Positions 6,901 to 15,540 of a stretch of 64,000 bases of DNA are shown here, in pieces. The translations under genes were made by a program, and so were the position numbers. The stretch spans positions 1 to 64,000 of the forward strand of contig CACYGX010000008.1 of the NCBI GenBank assembly GCA_902774055.1, written 5' to 3'. The DNA comes from an uncultured Bacteroidales bacterium. Its GTDB lineage: Bacteria > Bacteroidota > Bacteroidia > Bacteroidales > Muribaculaceae. Each line of letters begins with the position of its first letter. Position 1 is the first letter of the stretch. The notes under the pieces were generated by a model. It was not told where the DNA came from and searched no databases. It worked only from the letters and a program-made list of their open reading frames with translations.

Positions 6901-9541
6901 CAGCAACTGGCAGTCCTACTATCGCCCAGTGAGAGTCAACACCAACAACCTGGGCGGCTATTGCAGCACCTGGTCGAGCTGGACGGGGCGGATGCTGGAG
7001 ATTCCCGATGATGCCCACGCCCTGCTGCCGTCACTATTCACCTACAACCAAAGCTTCTTCGGATACACCTACGGTCACGAAAGGATGCTGATGAAGACTC
7101 AGCGCAGTTTGGGCATGGCAGCTCCGACAGCGGTTAACGAAGAGGCGAGGTCACTCAACGACATGGCCTATGAATCGCCGGCCGACGAAGCCACCTTGAG
7201 CGCTACCGAAGAATTGGCTGTGGTCGAGGATTCAAAAGTTGGCGTCGAGGTTAACGAGAAGAACTTCGACAAGGTGACTTTGCGTGAAAGCGATGTCAAG
7301 ACCGCCCTGTGGCAACCCATGCTCACCAGTGACGACAAAGGCAACATCAGCGTCGAGTTTGAGGCTCCCAACTTCAACACGACCTGGATCACCCAGGCGG
7401 TTGCATGGGACCAGAAGATGATTGGCTCGACCTGGATGGCCGAGGTCTTGACCCAGAAACCCCTGATGGTGCGCTCCAACATGCCGCGCTTCCTGCGTCA
7501 GGGCGACAAGGCACAACTGGCTGCCACGGTACAAAACGCTACCGACGAGGCCGCGACCTGTGACGCCATCATCGAACTGTTCGATCCGCGCTCGGGAGAC
7601 ATCTACGCCAGCCGCAACTTCAACCTGCAACTTGCCCCCAGCGGCAGCCAGGCAGTGACCATCGACTGGCAAGTGCCCGACACCGTGGCTATGGTGGGCT
7701 TCCGCATCAAGGCCGCCAACGACCGTTTTGGCGACGGTGAGCAAGTAATGGTGCCCGTGCTGACTACTATTTCGCCTGTCATCGAGACCGAACCGTTCTA
7801 CATCGAGGCCGGACAGCCCCACCACGAGGTGTCACTGCCCCAGTTCCCCGAGGATGCCCGTGTGACGCTCGAGTATTGCGACAACCCCACCTGGTACTGC
7901 GTGCTGGCGCTGCCCACCATCTTCAGCGAGGAGTACTTCATCGCCACCCATGCGGCGCACAGCTTGTTTGCCTTGATGGTAGCGCAAGGCGTCGCTAAGG
8001 AGCAACCCCTTATCAAGGAGGCCGTTACCTATTGGAAACAGCATAACGAGGACAGCACTCTCGTATCGATGCTGCAAAAGAATCAAGACCTCAAAATCGG
8101 CACCCTGCTGGCATCGCCATGGATGCGCGAAGCTGACCGCCAGACGCTTAGGATGTCGAAGTTAAACGAACTCTTTGACGATGCCATCGTCAAGAAGGAG
8201 TACGAGAAGATCATCATCACCCTGCAGTCGTTGCAGATGAGCGACGGAGGCTTCACATGGTTCCGCCATCCTGGCTGCAAGTCCAACGTGTGGACGACAG
8301 GCACCGTGCTCGAGCTCCTCGGCGAAATCAGGCATCTGGGTTATCTGCCCGATGACAGCCGCCTGACTACGATGATCAACCGCGCAGTCGCATACTTTGA
8401 CAACGAGAACGTGCGCCTGTTCAACGAAATGAAGCGCTACAACAAGGAGCCTTATGGCCAGTTCACCAGCTATGCCTATGTGCGCACCCTCTTCCCCGAG
8501 GTCAAGCAGCAGTCTAGCGCCAGCGCCGACCTCTTCAAGAAGGTTGTGAAATTCATGGACAAGAACTGGAATAAGGGCATAACCCTCAAGCAGAAAGCCT
8601 ATTATGCCATGACGCTCAACCGCAACGGCTACAAGAAGACCGCCCGCAACATCGTCGAGAGCATCCGCCAGTTCGCGATAGTGAAACCGTCACTGGGCAT
8701 GTACTGGGATAACCTGCAGACAGGCTATGGCTGGTGGGAGCACGACAAGGTGGCCTATACCAGCACCATCCTGCAGGCCATGAACGAGGTAGATCCCCGA
8801 CAGCAGGAGATTGACCAGATTCGCAAGTGGATGCTGCTCATGAAGCAGAGCAATGACTGGGGCAGCTACAGCCTTGCCGCCGATGCCGTTTATAGCATCT
8901 TGAGCACCGGCAGCCAGTGGCTCGAGCGCGGCACCACGCCCTCGATCACCATAGCCGGCCAGCCCGTCAACCTCGACAAGATGGCCCAATGGCTGGGTTA
9001 CTTCCGCACCTCATTACCAGCAACAACCGCCGGCAGTGTCGTCATCGACCGCACGGGCAAGGGACCCGCTTGGGGTGCAGTTTATAGCCAATTCAAGGCT
9101 CCGATGACCCAGATCCAGGAAAAGGCCATCGAGGAAGTCTCCATCAGCAAGGAATACTACGTCTATGCCCAAGACGGCAGCCTGCATCAAGCCTCATCGT
9201 TCAAGGTGGGCGACAAAGTAAAGGTTCGTCTTGTCATCAAGACCAATAAGGACATGGACTTTGTCACCGTGACCGATGAGCGTGCAGCCTGCTTCGAGCC
9301 TGTTGACCAACTCTCAGGCTACCGCAGTGAGGATAACACCTGGTTATACCAGGAGACCAAAGACACCCAAACCAACGTCTTCGTCACCAGCCTCAATAAG
9401 GGCACACACATCATCGGCTACGACGTGTGGGTTACCAACCCCGGCGAGTTCACATCAGGCATCGCCACCATCCAGTGCCAGTATGCCCCGCAGCTGAGTG
9501 CACACAGCGCAGGCAAGAAAATCCTTACCGAAGACAAATAA
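3947..9541 (+). CDS. Bacterial alpha-2-macroglobulin family protein, lacking the thioester motif
   Basis: A 1864-residue exported protein with an N-terminal signal peptide (about residues 1-25). An MG2-like macroglobulin domain lies near residues 490-590 (begins YTDLGVYRPGETIHWAA). The A2M core domain lies near 1111-1200 (ALWQPMLTSDDKGNISVEF). A helical toroid follows from about 1320 to 1650. Family members trap proteases at the cell surface or in the periplasm. The CxEQ thioester normally at the start of the toroid is not present; the equivalent stretch reads PTIFSEEYFIATHA (about 1323-1336). It should therefore act, if at all, by a non-covalent mechanism. No penicillin-binding protein 1C gene is adjacent, unlike the enterobacterial pair. 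A terminator follows at 9559-9598. Confidence 0.9.
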   Translation: MKQIIIHILSIVLLIMAFPFHSSGNGKMIDFNFPQDVSKAALIDLDQALKSGDGELTVDALVRYSVAQSGISQDNMPEIINRIETITNKEKQPHIKALLNHLEALIYQGYRDRYARWSDRNNPVEETPADVSEWDRNQFDKKIIELIEKSLAEPAALKQVAVTSLPGIIRCNKLGTTYIPTLHEFLLTKGIEMVNNTHADNEDLQERFKADWLATTEGNVPAHIYALTQTQGAFSLETYQQYQDNEHCALILDNMAWENDKQAYKMYQEYVERFPNSIHTADVKNAITHLESKNVHLAYPDLRSSSDSITVKADVKNANSFAIEVYRIPDSQLKDYRLNKSKMELVSSYPVKVQGSVPFNAEDVVTTLPPLPYGAYVICPAIDGGNTASHDIYSHDIIRVTDIAIFTISRDDHKDRVAAVDINTGKPMAGVTIKTENGQTVGTTGTDGTIAINRTNPQNDIILRGNAELSAIKGNDRYGKSIWYNTIENRSNSNNSATVYTDLGVYRPGETIHWAAIVYNTSDKGRRVLADKEVEAIFMDSNREPIDTVKLTTDEYGRIEGSFVVPKDRMNGQFIIQLKEQGSRRYDHLAWRNVSVSEYKTPTFEVTFPDPRYSYVAGQPVKVVGKAMTYSGLPVQNTEVRLSLIQNEWSWWRMSNNGGNHLMDTTIMTDEQGNFTIEFPAELFKENIGYRPGRRCWARYNYEVIATVTTDAGETHEESTSFIVGTRRGIELGSVNNDIYLNDKPIKLPLKYNTTDEENPNTYCTWEITPVDAKNPVKTGNLNTADPTIDLTSLPSGQYRLKIHILDAEEGEQDVDVERVITLYRKGDKTAPVKDCPLWLNPLEQSVDKNNVGHITIGVSSPKAYIYYVASTCDEVIAQGWLNYNKGMHDFTVLLPKVAGKDVKVTFITHYDTKLWENTVMLPNPYKAEAVKITATSFRDKLVPGDMEHWTFTLTDQNGKPHRGAMLLDMFDKAIASIQSNDWNFSNWQSYYRPVRVNTNNLGGYCSTWSSWTGRMLEIPDDAHALLPSLFTYNQSFFGYTYGHERMLMKTQRSLGMAAPTAVNEEARSLNDMAYESPADEATLSATEELAVVEDSKVGVEVNEKNFDKVTLRESDVKTALWQPMLTSDDKGNISVEFEAPNFNTTWITQAVAWDQKMIGSTWMAEVLTQKPLMVRSNMPRFLRQGDKAQLAATVQNATDEAATCDAIIELFDPRSGDIYASRNFNLQLAPSGSQAVTIDWQVPDTVAMVGFRIKAANDRFGDGEQVMVPVLTTISPVIETEPFYIEAGQPHHEVSLPQFPEDARVTLEYCDNPTWYCVLALPTIFSEEYFIATHAAHSLFALMVAQGVAKEQPLIKEAVTYWKQHNEDSTLVSMLQKNQDLKIGTLLASPWMREADRQTLRMSKLNELFDDAIVKKEYEKIIITLQSLQMSDGGFTWFRHPGCKSNVWTTGTVLELLGEIRHLGYLPDDSRLTTMINRAVAYFDNENVRLFNEMKRYNKEPYGQFTSYAYVRTLFPEVKQQSSASADLFKKVVKFMDKNWNKGITLKQKAYYAMTLNRNGYKKTARNIVESIRQFAIVKPSLGMYWDNLQTGYGWWEHDKVAYTSTILQAMNEVDPRQQEIDQIRKWMLLMKQSNDWGSYSLAADAVYSILSTGSQWLERGTTPSITIAGQPVNLDKMAQWLGYFRTSLPATTAGSVVIDRTGKGPAWGAVYSQFKAPMTQIQEKAIEEVSISKEYYVYAQDGSLHQASSFKVGDKVKVRLVIKTNKDMDFVTVTDERAACFEPVDQLSGYRSEDNTWLYQETKDTQTNVFVTSLNKGTHIIGYDVWVTNPGEFTSGIATIQCQYAPQLSAHSAGKKILTEDK

Positions 9542-9558
9542 AACATCCAATGCTACCT

Positions 9559-9598
9559 ATCCAAGTCAGGGAAACCTTATCCTTGACTTGGATTTTTT
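9559..9598 (+). terminator. Intrinsic terminator after the alpha-2-macroglobulin gene
   Basis: ATCCAAGTCA (9559-9568) pairs perfectly with TGACTTGGAT (9584-9593), followed by a T-run. Confidence 0.8.
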
Positions 9599-10011
9599 AC
9601 GTAAAAAAAAGTCCAAAAACAGGGTTGAATTTTATTACCATTATTTGTATTTTTATATGTCTGTAAAACAGAGTGTTAACGATTTAAATGGTCACTTTTT
9701 GACAAATTTGAGGTAAAAAAAACAACAATACTTACAAATGATTTTCGTGTTTTTTCATAATTGAATATCGCTAGTGGTATTACTTTTGTGGTGCAAATAG
9801 CATTTCTCCAAATATTTTTTTTGAATAGTACGAGAACTTTCTCGACTACTAGGTTGAGAAAACAATATAACACTAAGAAAAATCTTTTGATGGTAGTTAA
9901 TGTTGATTAAATGATTATTTAGCCCGACCTTAAATTCTATATCCTATCAAAAAACCGCAAGCAATAAAAAAACATGAGAATTAACGGTGTCTGCGTGAGT
10001 AGCCACCGTTT
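9599..10011. other. AT-rich intergenic region without recognisable genes
   Basis: About 410 bp of AT-rich DNA between a terminator and the pfkA promoter. I see no gene, no strong palindrome and no tRNA-like fold. Confidence 0.5.
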
Positions 10012-10044
10012 TTTGTTTGTGTTAAGAAAAAAATATTATCTTTG
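10012..10044 (+). promoter_or_regulatory. Promoter of pfkA
   Basis: TTTG at 10012-10015 (or 10016-10019) and TATCTTTG at 10037-10044, spaced 21 or 17 bp, match the Bacteroidetes primary sigma consensus. The predicted leader is about 30 nt. Confidence 0.7.
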
Positions 10045-10076
10045 CAGTCGAGACTAAAAAACCAAATAAATAGTAG

Positions 10077-11063
10077 ATGAATATGGCAGCAATCAAGACT
10101 ATCGGCGTGTTGACCTCGGGCGGAGACGCTCCCGGCATGAACGCGGCAATACGTGCCGTGACACGTACAGCAATTTACAACGGATTTAAGGTTAAAGGCA
10201 TCTACCGAGGCTATAAGGGCCTGGTAGAGGACGAAATCGTTGAGTTCAAGACCCAAAACGTTTCCAACATCATCCATCACGGAGGCACCATCCTGAAGAC
10301 GGCGCGTTGCAAGGAGTTCAAGACTGTCGAGGGCCGCCAGACAGCCTATGAAAACATCAAGAAACACGGCATCGACGCCCTGGTGGTCATCGGAGGTGAC
10401 GGCTCACTGAGCGGCGCCAGACAATTTGCCAGCGAGTATGACTTTCCCATTGTGGGAATTCCGGGCACCATCGACAACGACCTGAGCGGCACTGACCACA
10501 CCATCGGCTATGACACGGCGCTGAACACCATCATGTGGTGTGTGGACCGCATCCGTGATACCGCCAGCAGCCACGAGCGCCTGTTCTTCATCGAGGTGAT
10601 GGGACGTGAGGCAGGCTTCCTGGCCCTGAACGGAGCCATAGCCTCAGGAGCCGAGGCAGCCATTATCCCCGAGATTGCGCCCGAGGTGGACCAACTCAAG
10701 GAACTGATCAGGAGCGGTTTCCGCAAGACCAAAAACTCATCGATCGTGCTGGTTGCCGAGAGCCCCATCACGGGTGGCGCCATGGGTCTAGCCGAGCGTG
10801 TTCGCAAGGAGTACCCCAAGTATGACGTGAGGGTGACCATCCTGGGCCACCTGCAGCGCGGCGGTTCGCCCACTGCTCAGGACCGTATCTTGGCTTCACG
10901 CATGGGCGCTGCAGCCATCGATGCTCTGATGGAAGGCCAGCGCAATATCATGATCGGCGACGATGACGAGAGAATCATCTACGTGCCCTTCTCTAAGGCC
11001 ATCCGCAAGGACAAGCCCATCGACCGACAACTCATGGAACTCATCAACCACCTGTCTCACTAA
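10077..11063 (+). CDS. pfkA: ATP-dependent 6-phosphofructokinase
   Basis: A 328-residue enzyme phosphorylating fructose 6-phosphate to fructose 1,6-bisphosphate, the committed step of glycolysis in the cytoplasm. It shows the nucleotide loop [17 protein letters not shown] near the N-terminus, the GGDGS motif, and the catalytic PGTIDND motif. A Gly follows GGDGS-type loops as in ATP-using enzymes rather than PPi-dependent ones, but this was judged by eye. Length is typical of bacterial PfkA (about 320). It is monocistronic, with its own promoter at 10012-10044. Confidence 0.96.
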   Translation: MNMAAIKTIGVLTSGGDAPGMNAAIRAVTRTAIYNGFKVKGIYRGYKGLVEDEIVEFKTQNVSNIIHHGGTILKTARCKEFKTVEGRQTAYENIKKHGIDALVVIGGDGSLSGARQFASEYDFPIVGIPGTIDNDLSGTDHTIGYDTALNTIMWCVDRIRDTASSHERLFFIEVMGREAGFLALNGAIASGAEAAIIPEIAPEVDQLKELIRSGFRKTKNSSIVLVAESPITGGAMGLAERVRKEYPKYDVRVTILGHLQRGGSPTAQDRILASRMGAAAIDALMEGQRNIMIGDDDERIIYVPFSKAIRKDKPIDRQLMELINHLSH

Positions 11064-11208
11064 CCCAACAGGTTTCAATAGGCGTGGGGCTATCACTATG
11101 TAATCTGTTTAAAACTGTTTGTGGCTAAAAACCACACCAAAGCATGTATACAACGACATAAGTAGCAGGCAAACGGTCACCCGAAACCAATAGGCAAACG
11201 TCGCATGT

Positions 11209-11374
11209 AGCAGGCCGCAGGTCTGCACAAGGCCAGAAACAAGCCGACATGAACAGCAGGCCGCAGGTCTGCACAAGGCCAGAAACAAGCTGACATAACC
11301 AGCAGGCCGCAGGTCTGCACAAGGCCAGAAACAAGCTGACATAACCAGCAGGCCGCAGGTCTGCACAAGGCCAG
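11209..11374. repeat. Tandem array of a 46-bp palindrome-containing repeat (four copies)
   Basis: Copies begin at 11209, 11255, 11301 and 11347, the last one shortened. Each starts AGCAGGCCGCAGGTCTGCAC, in which GCAGGCCGCAGGTCTGC is a near-palindrome, followed by AAGGCCAGAAACAAGC. The array abuts the repeat left of the HUH transposase, whose palindrome has a similar core. It looks like local expansion of a REP-type unit. There are no unique spacers, so it is not CRISPR. Confidence 0.85.
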
Positions 11375-11470
11375 AGGCCTTGAATTGAAGTAACCCCAGG
11401 GCGCACAGGCCGAAGGTCTGTGTGGCCTGGGGTACAAGGCACCAAAAGGACGGGCCTCGAAGAGGGCCAA
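11375..11470. repeat. Left REP-like palindrome of the HUH transposase element
   Basis: CCCCAGG (11394-11400) pairs with CCTGGGG (11426-11432) around an inner ACAGGCC/GGTCTGT stem. A GGGCCTCGAAGAGGGCC palindrome follows, running into the stop of the transposase gene. It matches the left half of the element at 1-100. Confidence 0.75.
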
Positions 11471-11917
11471 TCACGTCAAGCGATAGCTATTCCATTCAAT
11501 TCCAGCATTCTTTAGATGTTTGCGGTATTCATCTTCAAAAGTTTCTCGCTGATGATGAATGCGCTGATTCTTGATGTAATTGGCTACCATTTCTTTGTCT
11601 CGCAATGCGTAGGTAAAGGCTCCGTACTCCTTACCCCAACCTTTGAATTGAGGAAAAGTGTCCCGATTTTGCTTAATCCACTGACTTGTTGACAGTTTTA
11701 TATCACGCACAAGATCGGATAAACGCACCGAAGGATGAAGATTGACCAACATGTGGATGTGATTCTCAATGCCATTAATGGCATAAAGCGTCGATTGTGA
11801 ATTCCCAATAACTCGAGCGATGTATCGGTATAACTGGTCGCACGATTCGATCGGCAACGTCATCTCACGCCTGTAGGTGTTGATGACAATGTGATAAATG
11901 GCTATTACTGCACTCAT
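11471..11917 (-). CDS. IS200-like HUH (Y1) transposase
   Basis: A 148-residue protein read from the ATG at 11917; the open frame extends upstream but only through repeat DNA. It has the single-tyrosine HUH nuclease signature: NHIHML with HIH at residues 53-55, and a candidate nucleophile Tyr at about 114 (VANYIKNQ). Family members cut single-stranded DNA at subterminal hairpins. The gene sits between REP-like palindromes, which are the expected substrates. It aligns residue for residue with the transposase at 36316-36759 but has different flanking repeats. It appears intact. There is no tnpB/iscB partner. Confidence 0.88.
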   Translation of the reverse strand: MSAVIAIYHIVINTYRREMTLPIESCDQLYRYIARVIGNSQSTLYAINGIENHIHMLVNLHPSVRLSDLVRDIKLSTSQWIKQNRDTFPQFKGWGKEYGAFTYALRDKEMVANYIKNQRIHHQRETFEDEYRKHLKNAGIEWNSYRLT

Positions 11918-11984
11918 GATATCTCCGTTTTGCGTTGACAAAGTTACGACAAAACTAGTAGCAAACCAAATGAAGGATTGCCGA

Positions 11985-12120
11985 TGTGAGTGGCCCCCTC
12001 TGGGGCCCATACACTTATATCCCTCATTCCCCACGCCCCGCGGGTCTCCGACCCACGTGCCATGGGGTTTCCTCAAGTCAAGGCCGAATGGCCTTGTGCA
12101 GACCTACGGCCTGCATCTCA
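11985..12120. repeat. Right REP-like palindrome block of the HUH transposase element
   Basis: This block contains GTGGCCCCCTCTGGGGCCCA, a GGGTCTCCGACCC palindrome, GCCATGGGGTTTCCTCAAGT and AAGGCCGAATGGCCTT. It parallels 120-245 near the start of the window (GTGGCCCCCTTCGAGGCCCT, GCCATGGGGCTACCTCAATT and AAGGCCGCTGGCCTT). Beyond it, up to the DUF805 stop, an 8-bp hairpin GGGCGCAG/CTGCGCCC lies at 12203-12237. Confidence 0.75.
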
Positions 12121-12280
12121 CCATGTATTCCTATGGCTTTCGATGACTAATTTTAGTGACTGAGCTCATTCAACCCCACTTTAACTAAGCCATTAGCATT
12201 GTGGGCGCAGTTGGCTGATTATGAACATCCTGCGCCCGGCGTGAAGCATTCGTGCGCACAAGAAAAAACTACTGGGCCGA

Positions 12281-12904
12281 TTATTGGTATTTGGGAGATG
12301 GGCCGTACTTGTTCTCACCCCACTTGCTGTCAATGATGGTGAAAATGAGAAGGACAAGGGTCAAGAGGAGGACGCCGAGAGCACATGCCGACATGATGGT
12401 AGCCAGCATGGGAGATGCCTGGATAGCGTCAACTATTTCGGAGGCCATGCCCATGATGTCCTCAACATTAGTGCTTGAAGCCAGAGCTGTGAAATTCGAG
12501 CCTATAAGGGCAATTGCCGACCCATAATAACCAACCAACAAGATGGCCATGAGGACAACCCACCAAGTGCCACGATTGGTGTCGTGAAGGCGACGAGACA
12601 AGGCCGCCAAAACCGGAATAATCATGACCAGGGTAAAAGCCCAACTCACGTAGCCGACAAATGGCATAATCATGCCAAGATAAGACAATCCTGACGAAAT
12701 AATAAAGCCAAAGAGCATGAACCACCAGAACTCGCTGCGGCGAGCGCGGCCCGTGAAGTCAAAGTACTTCTTGAAACATGTTTTTACTGCCGTGATGGGG
12801 TCCATCATCGGTGATACAGTCACACGCGGCTGATAGGGCTGCGCAGGGGGCTGAATCTGCGGTTGATTGAACACAGGGGGTTGTGGTTGTTGATTCTGTT
12901 CCAT
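12281..12904 (-). CDS. DUF805 family membrane protein
   Basis: A 207-residue protein read from the ATG at 12904. The N-terminal 35 residues are Pro/Gln-rich and probably cytoplasmic. The DUF805 core begins at FKKYFDFTGRARRSEFWWFMLF, with the typical Gly-Arg-x-x-Arg-x-(E/Y)-(F/Y)-W motif. Three further hydrophobic segments follow, including one with the conserved LSRRLHDTNRGTWW. DUF805 proteins are inner-membrane proteins of unknown function. It is divergent from menA, with 123 bp between start codons. I see no catalytic residues. Confidence 0.88.
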   Translation of the reverse strand: MEQNQQPQPPVFNQPQIQPPAQPYQPRVTVSPMMDPITAVKTCFKKYFDFTGRARRSEFWWFMLFGFIISSGLSYLGMIMPFVGYVSWAFTLVMIIPVLAALSRRLHDTNRGTWWVVLMAILLVGYYGSAIALIGSNFTALASSTNVEDIMGMASEIVDAIQASPMLATIMSACALGVLLLTLVLLIFTIIDSKWGENKYGPSPKYQ

Positions 12905-13027
12905 ATCTAATTGATTTTTAGGTTGATTTCTAAAAGCATAATATCTTGCAGCCACAAAAATAAGTATTTTTCTCGACCTCACAACAATCTTTTTGTAATT
13001 TTGCACCCAATTTATAGCAATCAGACA

Positions 13028-13939
13028 ATGAAACGACAATTGAAGATATGGCTGGAGTGCTTCAGGCTCCGCACCTTGCCCGTCTCGTTGAGCGGCGTGA
13101 TCATCGCCATCGGCGTGGCAAAATGGCAACAAGAGTTCAGATGGGTACCGGCTTTGCTGTGCGTAGTGTTCGCACTTTTGGCACAAATCGTATCCAACAC
13201 CGCCAACGAATATTTTGACTACTTGCAAGGCTCCGACAAGCCCGGACGCGTGGGACCCCGCCGTGGCGTCACCGAGGGCGACATCAAGCCCACAACGCTG
13301 CGCAACGTCACTTTCGGGCTGCTGGTTCTGGCCGGCGCCGTGGGTTGCTGCCTCATCCCCTATGGCGGCTGGTGGCTCTTGCCTGCGGGCATTGTCATTG
13401 CCCTGGCGGCGCTAGCCTACAGCACTGGTCCCTACCCCCTATCCTACCACGGCCTGGGCGAATTGATGGTGTTCATCTTTTTCGGCATCGTGCCCGTCAA
13501 CTTGACCTACTATGTAATGTCGTTGCGGTTTGACCCGCTAGTGGTTTTGTTCTCCATCACCATCGGACTGCTGGGAGTCAATGTGCTGCTGGTCAACAAC
13601 TATCGTGACATGGAAGATGACCTGGAGGCAGGAAAGCGCACATCGGTGGTCATTTTTGGACGCAAGGCGGCTGCTCTGGCCTATCTCATTAACGGATATG
13701 CCGGCATGGGTATGCTCAGCGCCTTGTGGGTCATGATTGCAGCGCGCTGGGGCATGGGAGGCACATTGCCCGTGTGGACACTCGTCATTCCCGTGATTTA
13801 CCTCGTGATGCACACTGCTACATGGTATAAACTCACCCGCCGCCAGGGGACCGCTTTGAACCCGCTACTGGGCGAGACGGCCCGCAATATGCTCATCTTC
13901 ACCTTATTATTAACTATTGTATTCATCATTTACTCATAA
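13028..13939 (+). CDS. menA: 1,4-dihydroxy-2-naphthoate polyprenyltransferase (menaquinone synthesis)
   Basis: A 303-residue UbiA-superfamily membrane enzyme that attaches the polyprenyl chain to DHNA, giving demethylmenaquinone. The first Asp-rich motif is in NTANEYFDYLQGSDKPGR and the second in NNYRDMEDDLEAGK; eight or nine hydrophobic segments surround them. The start at 13028 (MKRQLKIWLECFRLRTLP) matches the family N-terminus. TAATTTTG at 12996-13003 is a likely -7 element. queA follows 5 bp downstream and is probably co-transcribed. Menaquinone serves anaerobic respiration (fumarate) in Bacteroidales. Confidence 0.93.
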   Translation: MKRQLKIWLECFRLRTLPVSLSGVIIAIGVAKWQQEFRWVPALLCVVFALLAQIVSNTANEYFDYLQGSDKPGRVGPRRGVTEGDIKPTTLRNVTFGLLVLAGAVGCCLIPYGGWWLLPAGIVIALAALAYSTGPYPLSYHGLGELMVFIFFGIVPVNLTYYVMSLRFDPLVVLFSITIGLLGVNVLLVNNYRDMEDDLEAGKRTSVVIFGRKAAALAYLINGYAGMGMLSALWVMIAARWGMGGTLPVWTLVIPVIYLVMHTATWYKLTRRQGTALNPLLGETARNMLIFTLLLTIVFIIYS

Positions 13940-13944
13940 CACAC

Positions 13945-15177
13945 ATGGCACTGATTGACGACATCCAAGCCCTGAGAATCGCCGACTTTGACTATCCCCT
14001 GCCCGACGAACGCATCGCCAAGCACCCGCTAGCCCAGCGCGAGCAGTGCAAACTGCTATATTATAAAGGAGGAACCATCGAGGAGCGGAAATTTTGGGAA
14101 GTTCCATCGCTGCTCCCCGAACGCTCGACACTCATCTATAATAATACGCGCGTGATCAATGCCCGTCTCAGGTTCCGCAAGGAGACAGGCTCGACGATTG
14201 AGATCTTCTGCCTCGAGCCGGTGCTGCCACGCGACTACGAACAGATTTTCCAGACCACAGGCCACTGCGTGTGGCAGTGCCTGGTGGGCAACAGCAAGCG
14301 TTGGAAACAAGGCGCGCTGATCCAGACCGTCACCATCGAGGGCCGCGAGGTCACCCTTGCTGCCACACGAGGCGAACAGCGTGGGAATGCGTGGGAAATT
14401 GCCTTTGACTGGGATGGCGACGGGCAATGCACCTTTGCCGACGTACTTGACGCCATCGGTGAGATTCCCATTCCTCCCTACTTGAACCGTGGCACCGAGG
14501 AGAGCGACTCCACCGACTATCAGACGGTCTATAGTCACATCGACGGCAGTGTTGCCGCCCCGACAGCCGGGCTGCACTTTACCGACGAAGTGCTGGCCGA
14601 ATGTGACGCCCGTGGCATCTTGCGCCGCGAAATCACCCTCCATGTGGGTGCCGGCACCTTCCAGCCCGTCAAGAGCGAGCACATTGGCGACCACCCCATG
14701 CACTACGAGTTCATCAACGTGCCGCGCAGCGTGATTGAGGACATCATCAACGCCAACGGGCCGATTATTGCCGTGGGCACCACCAGCGTGCGCACCCTCG
14801 AGAGCCTGTATTACATCGGACAAATACTTGAGGACAACCCCGATGCCGACGAAGAGGCCCTCACCGTGACCCAATGGATGCCCTACACCACCCCGTGCGA
14901 GATTTCCACCCGACAAGCCCTGCAGAACATCGTCGATTACCTGGATCGGCACCATGCTGCCACCTATATGGGCAGCACCCAACTGATGATTGCCCCAGGC
15001 TTCCAATACCGCATTGTCAACGGCATGATTACCAACTTCCACCAGCCCCAATCCACCCTGCTGCTGCTCGTGGCAGCCTTTGTGGGCCAGGACAAGTGGC
15101 GCGGCATGTATGACTACGCGATGGACCACGATTTCCGCTTCCTGAGCTACGGCGACGCCCAACTGCTGATGCACTAA
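13945..15177 (+). CDS. queA: S-adenosylmethionine:tRNA ribosyltransferase-isomerase (queuosine synthesis)
   Basis: A 410-residue enzyme transferring and isomerising the ribosyl group of SAM onto preQ1 in the tRNA anticodon to form epoxyqueuosine. The N-terminus (FDYPLPDERIAKHPLAQRE) is family-typical. AAPTAGLHFTDEVL, HVGAGTFQPVKSE and the C-terminal NFHQPQSTLLLLVAAFVG are hallmark motifs. At 410 residues it is longer than the usual 340-360, owing to insertions around residues 75-130 and 285-310. It is the second gene of the menA-queA pair, and a terminator follows at 15201-15223. Confidence 0.96.
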   Translation: MALIDDIQALRIADFDYPLPDERIAKHPLAQREQCKLLYYKGGTIEERKFWEVPSLLPERSTLIYNNTRVINARLRFRKETGSTIEIFCLEPVLPRDYEQIFQTTGHCVWQCLVGNSKRWKQGALIQTVTIEGREVTLAATRGEQRGNAWEIAFDWDGDGQCTFADVLDAIGEIPIPPYLNRGTEESDSTDYQTVYSHIDGSVAAPTAGLHFTDEVLAECDARGILRREITLHVGAGTFQPVKSEHIGDHPMHYEFINVPRSVIEDIINANGPIIAVGTTSVRTLESLYYIGQILEDNPDADEEALTVTQWMPYTTPCEISTRQALQNIVDYLDRHHAATYMGSTQLMIAPGFQYRIVNGMITNFHQPQSTLLLLVAAFVGQDKWRGMYDYAMDHDFRFLSYGDAQLLMH

Positions 15178-15200
15178 TATTTTAATAAAAAACAATAAAA

Positions 15201-15232
15201 ATGGATACCAAATTGGTGTCCATTTAATTTTT
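15201..15232 (+). terminator. Intrinsic terminator after queA
   Basis: ATGGATACCAA pairs with TTGGTGTCCAT (15201-15223, one wobble pair), followed by TTAATTTTTT. It separates menA-queA from the toxin-antitoxin operon, which has TACCTTTG at 15239-15246 as a probable -7 element. Confidence 0.8.
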
Positions 15233-15273
15233 TATCACTACCTTTGCAACAAGATAAACAATAACACAAGATT

Positions 15274-15540
15274 ATGATAATAGTATCAGGAAGAGATTTT
15301 AGGGCCAATCAGTCAAAGTACATCACTGAAGCCTATAATGGTGAGGACGTGATCATCACGTCCCGAGTTGGCAATGTCAGGCTGGTGCCTATCGTGCAAA
15401 GCGATGTCATAGTGAACACCGAAGAAATCAGCCCCGAATTGGCCGCCACTATAGAGAAAGCCCGCCAGGAATTCATTGAGGGCAAAACATTGACCCTATC
15501 ATCACACGAGGAGATTGATAAGTTCTTTGAATCACTATGA
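15274..15540 (+). CDS. Phd/YefM family antitoxin
   Basis: An 88-residue protein with the Phd/YefM N-terminal DNA-binding fold (VSGRDFRANQSKYITEA, then GEDVIITSRVGNVRLVPI) and a C-terminal acidic helix for toxin binding (ATIEKARQEFIEGK). It overlaps the toxin start by 4 bp (ATGA), indicating translational coupling. It should neutralise the YoeB-like toxin and repress the operon. Confidence 0.9.
   Translation: MIIVSGRDFRANQSKYITEAYNGEDVIITSRVGNVRLVPIVQSDVIVNTEEISPELAATIEKARQEFIEGKTLTLSSHEEIDKFFESL

Noticed and set aside
11209-11374. Possible CRISPR array
   Set aside because: Units are contiguous 46-bp repeats without unique spacers, and no cas gene is nearby.
14056-15195. 379-codon open frame antisense to queA
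   Set aside because: Same reason: a shadow of a highly conserved enzyme on the other strand.
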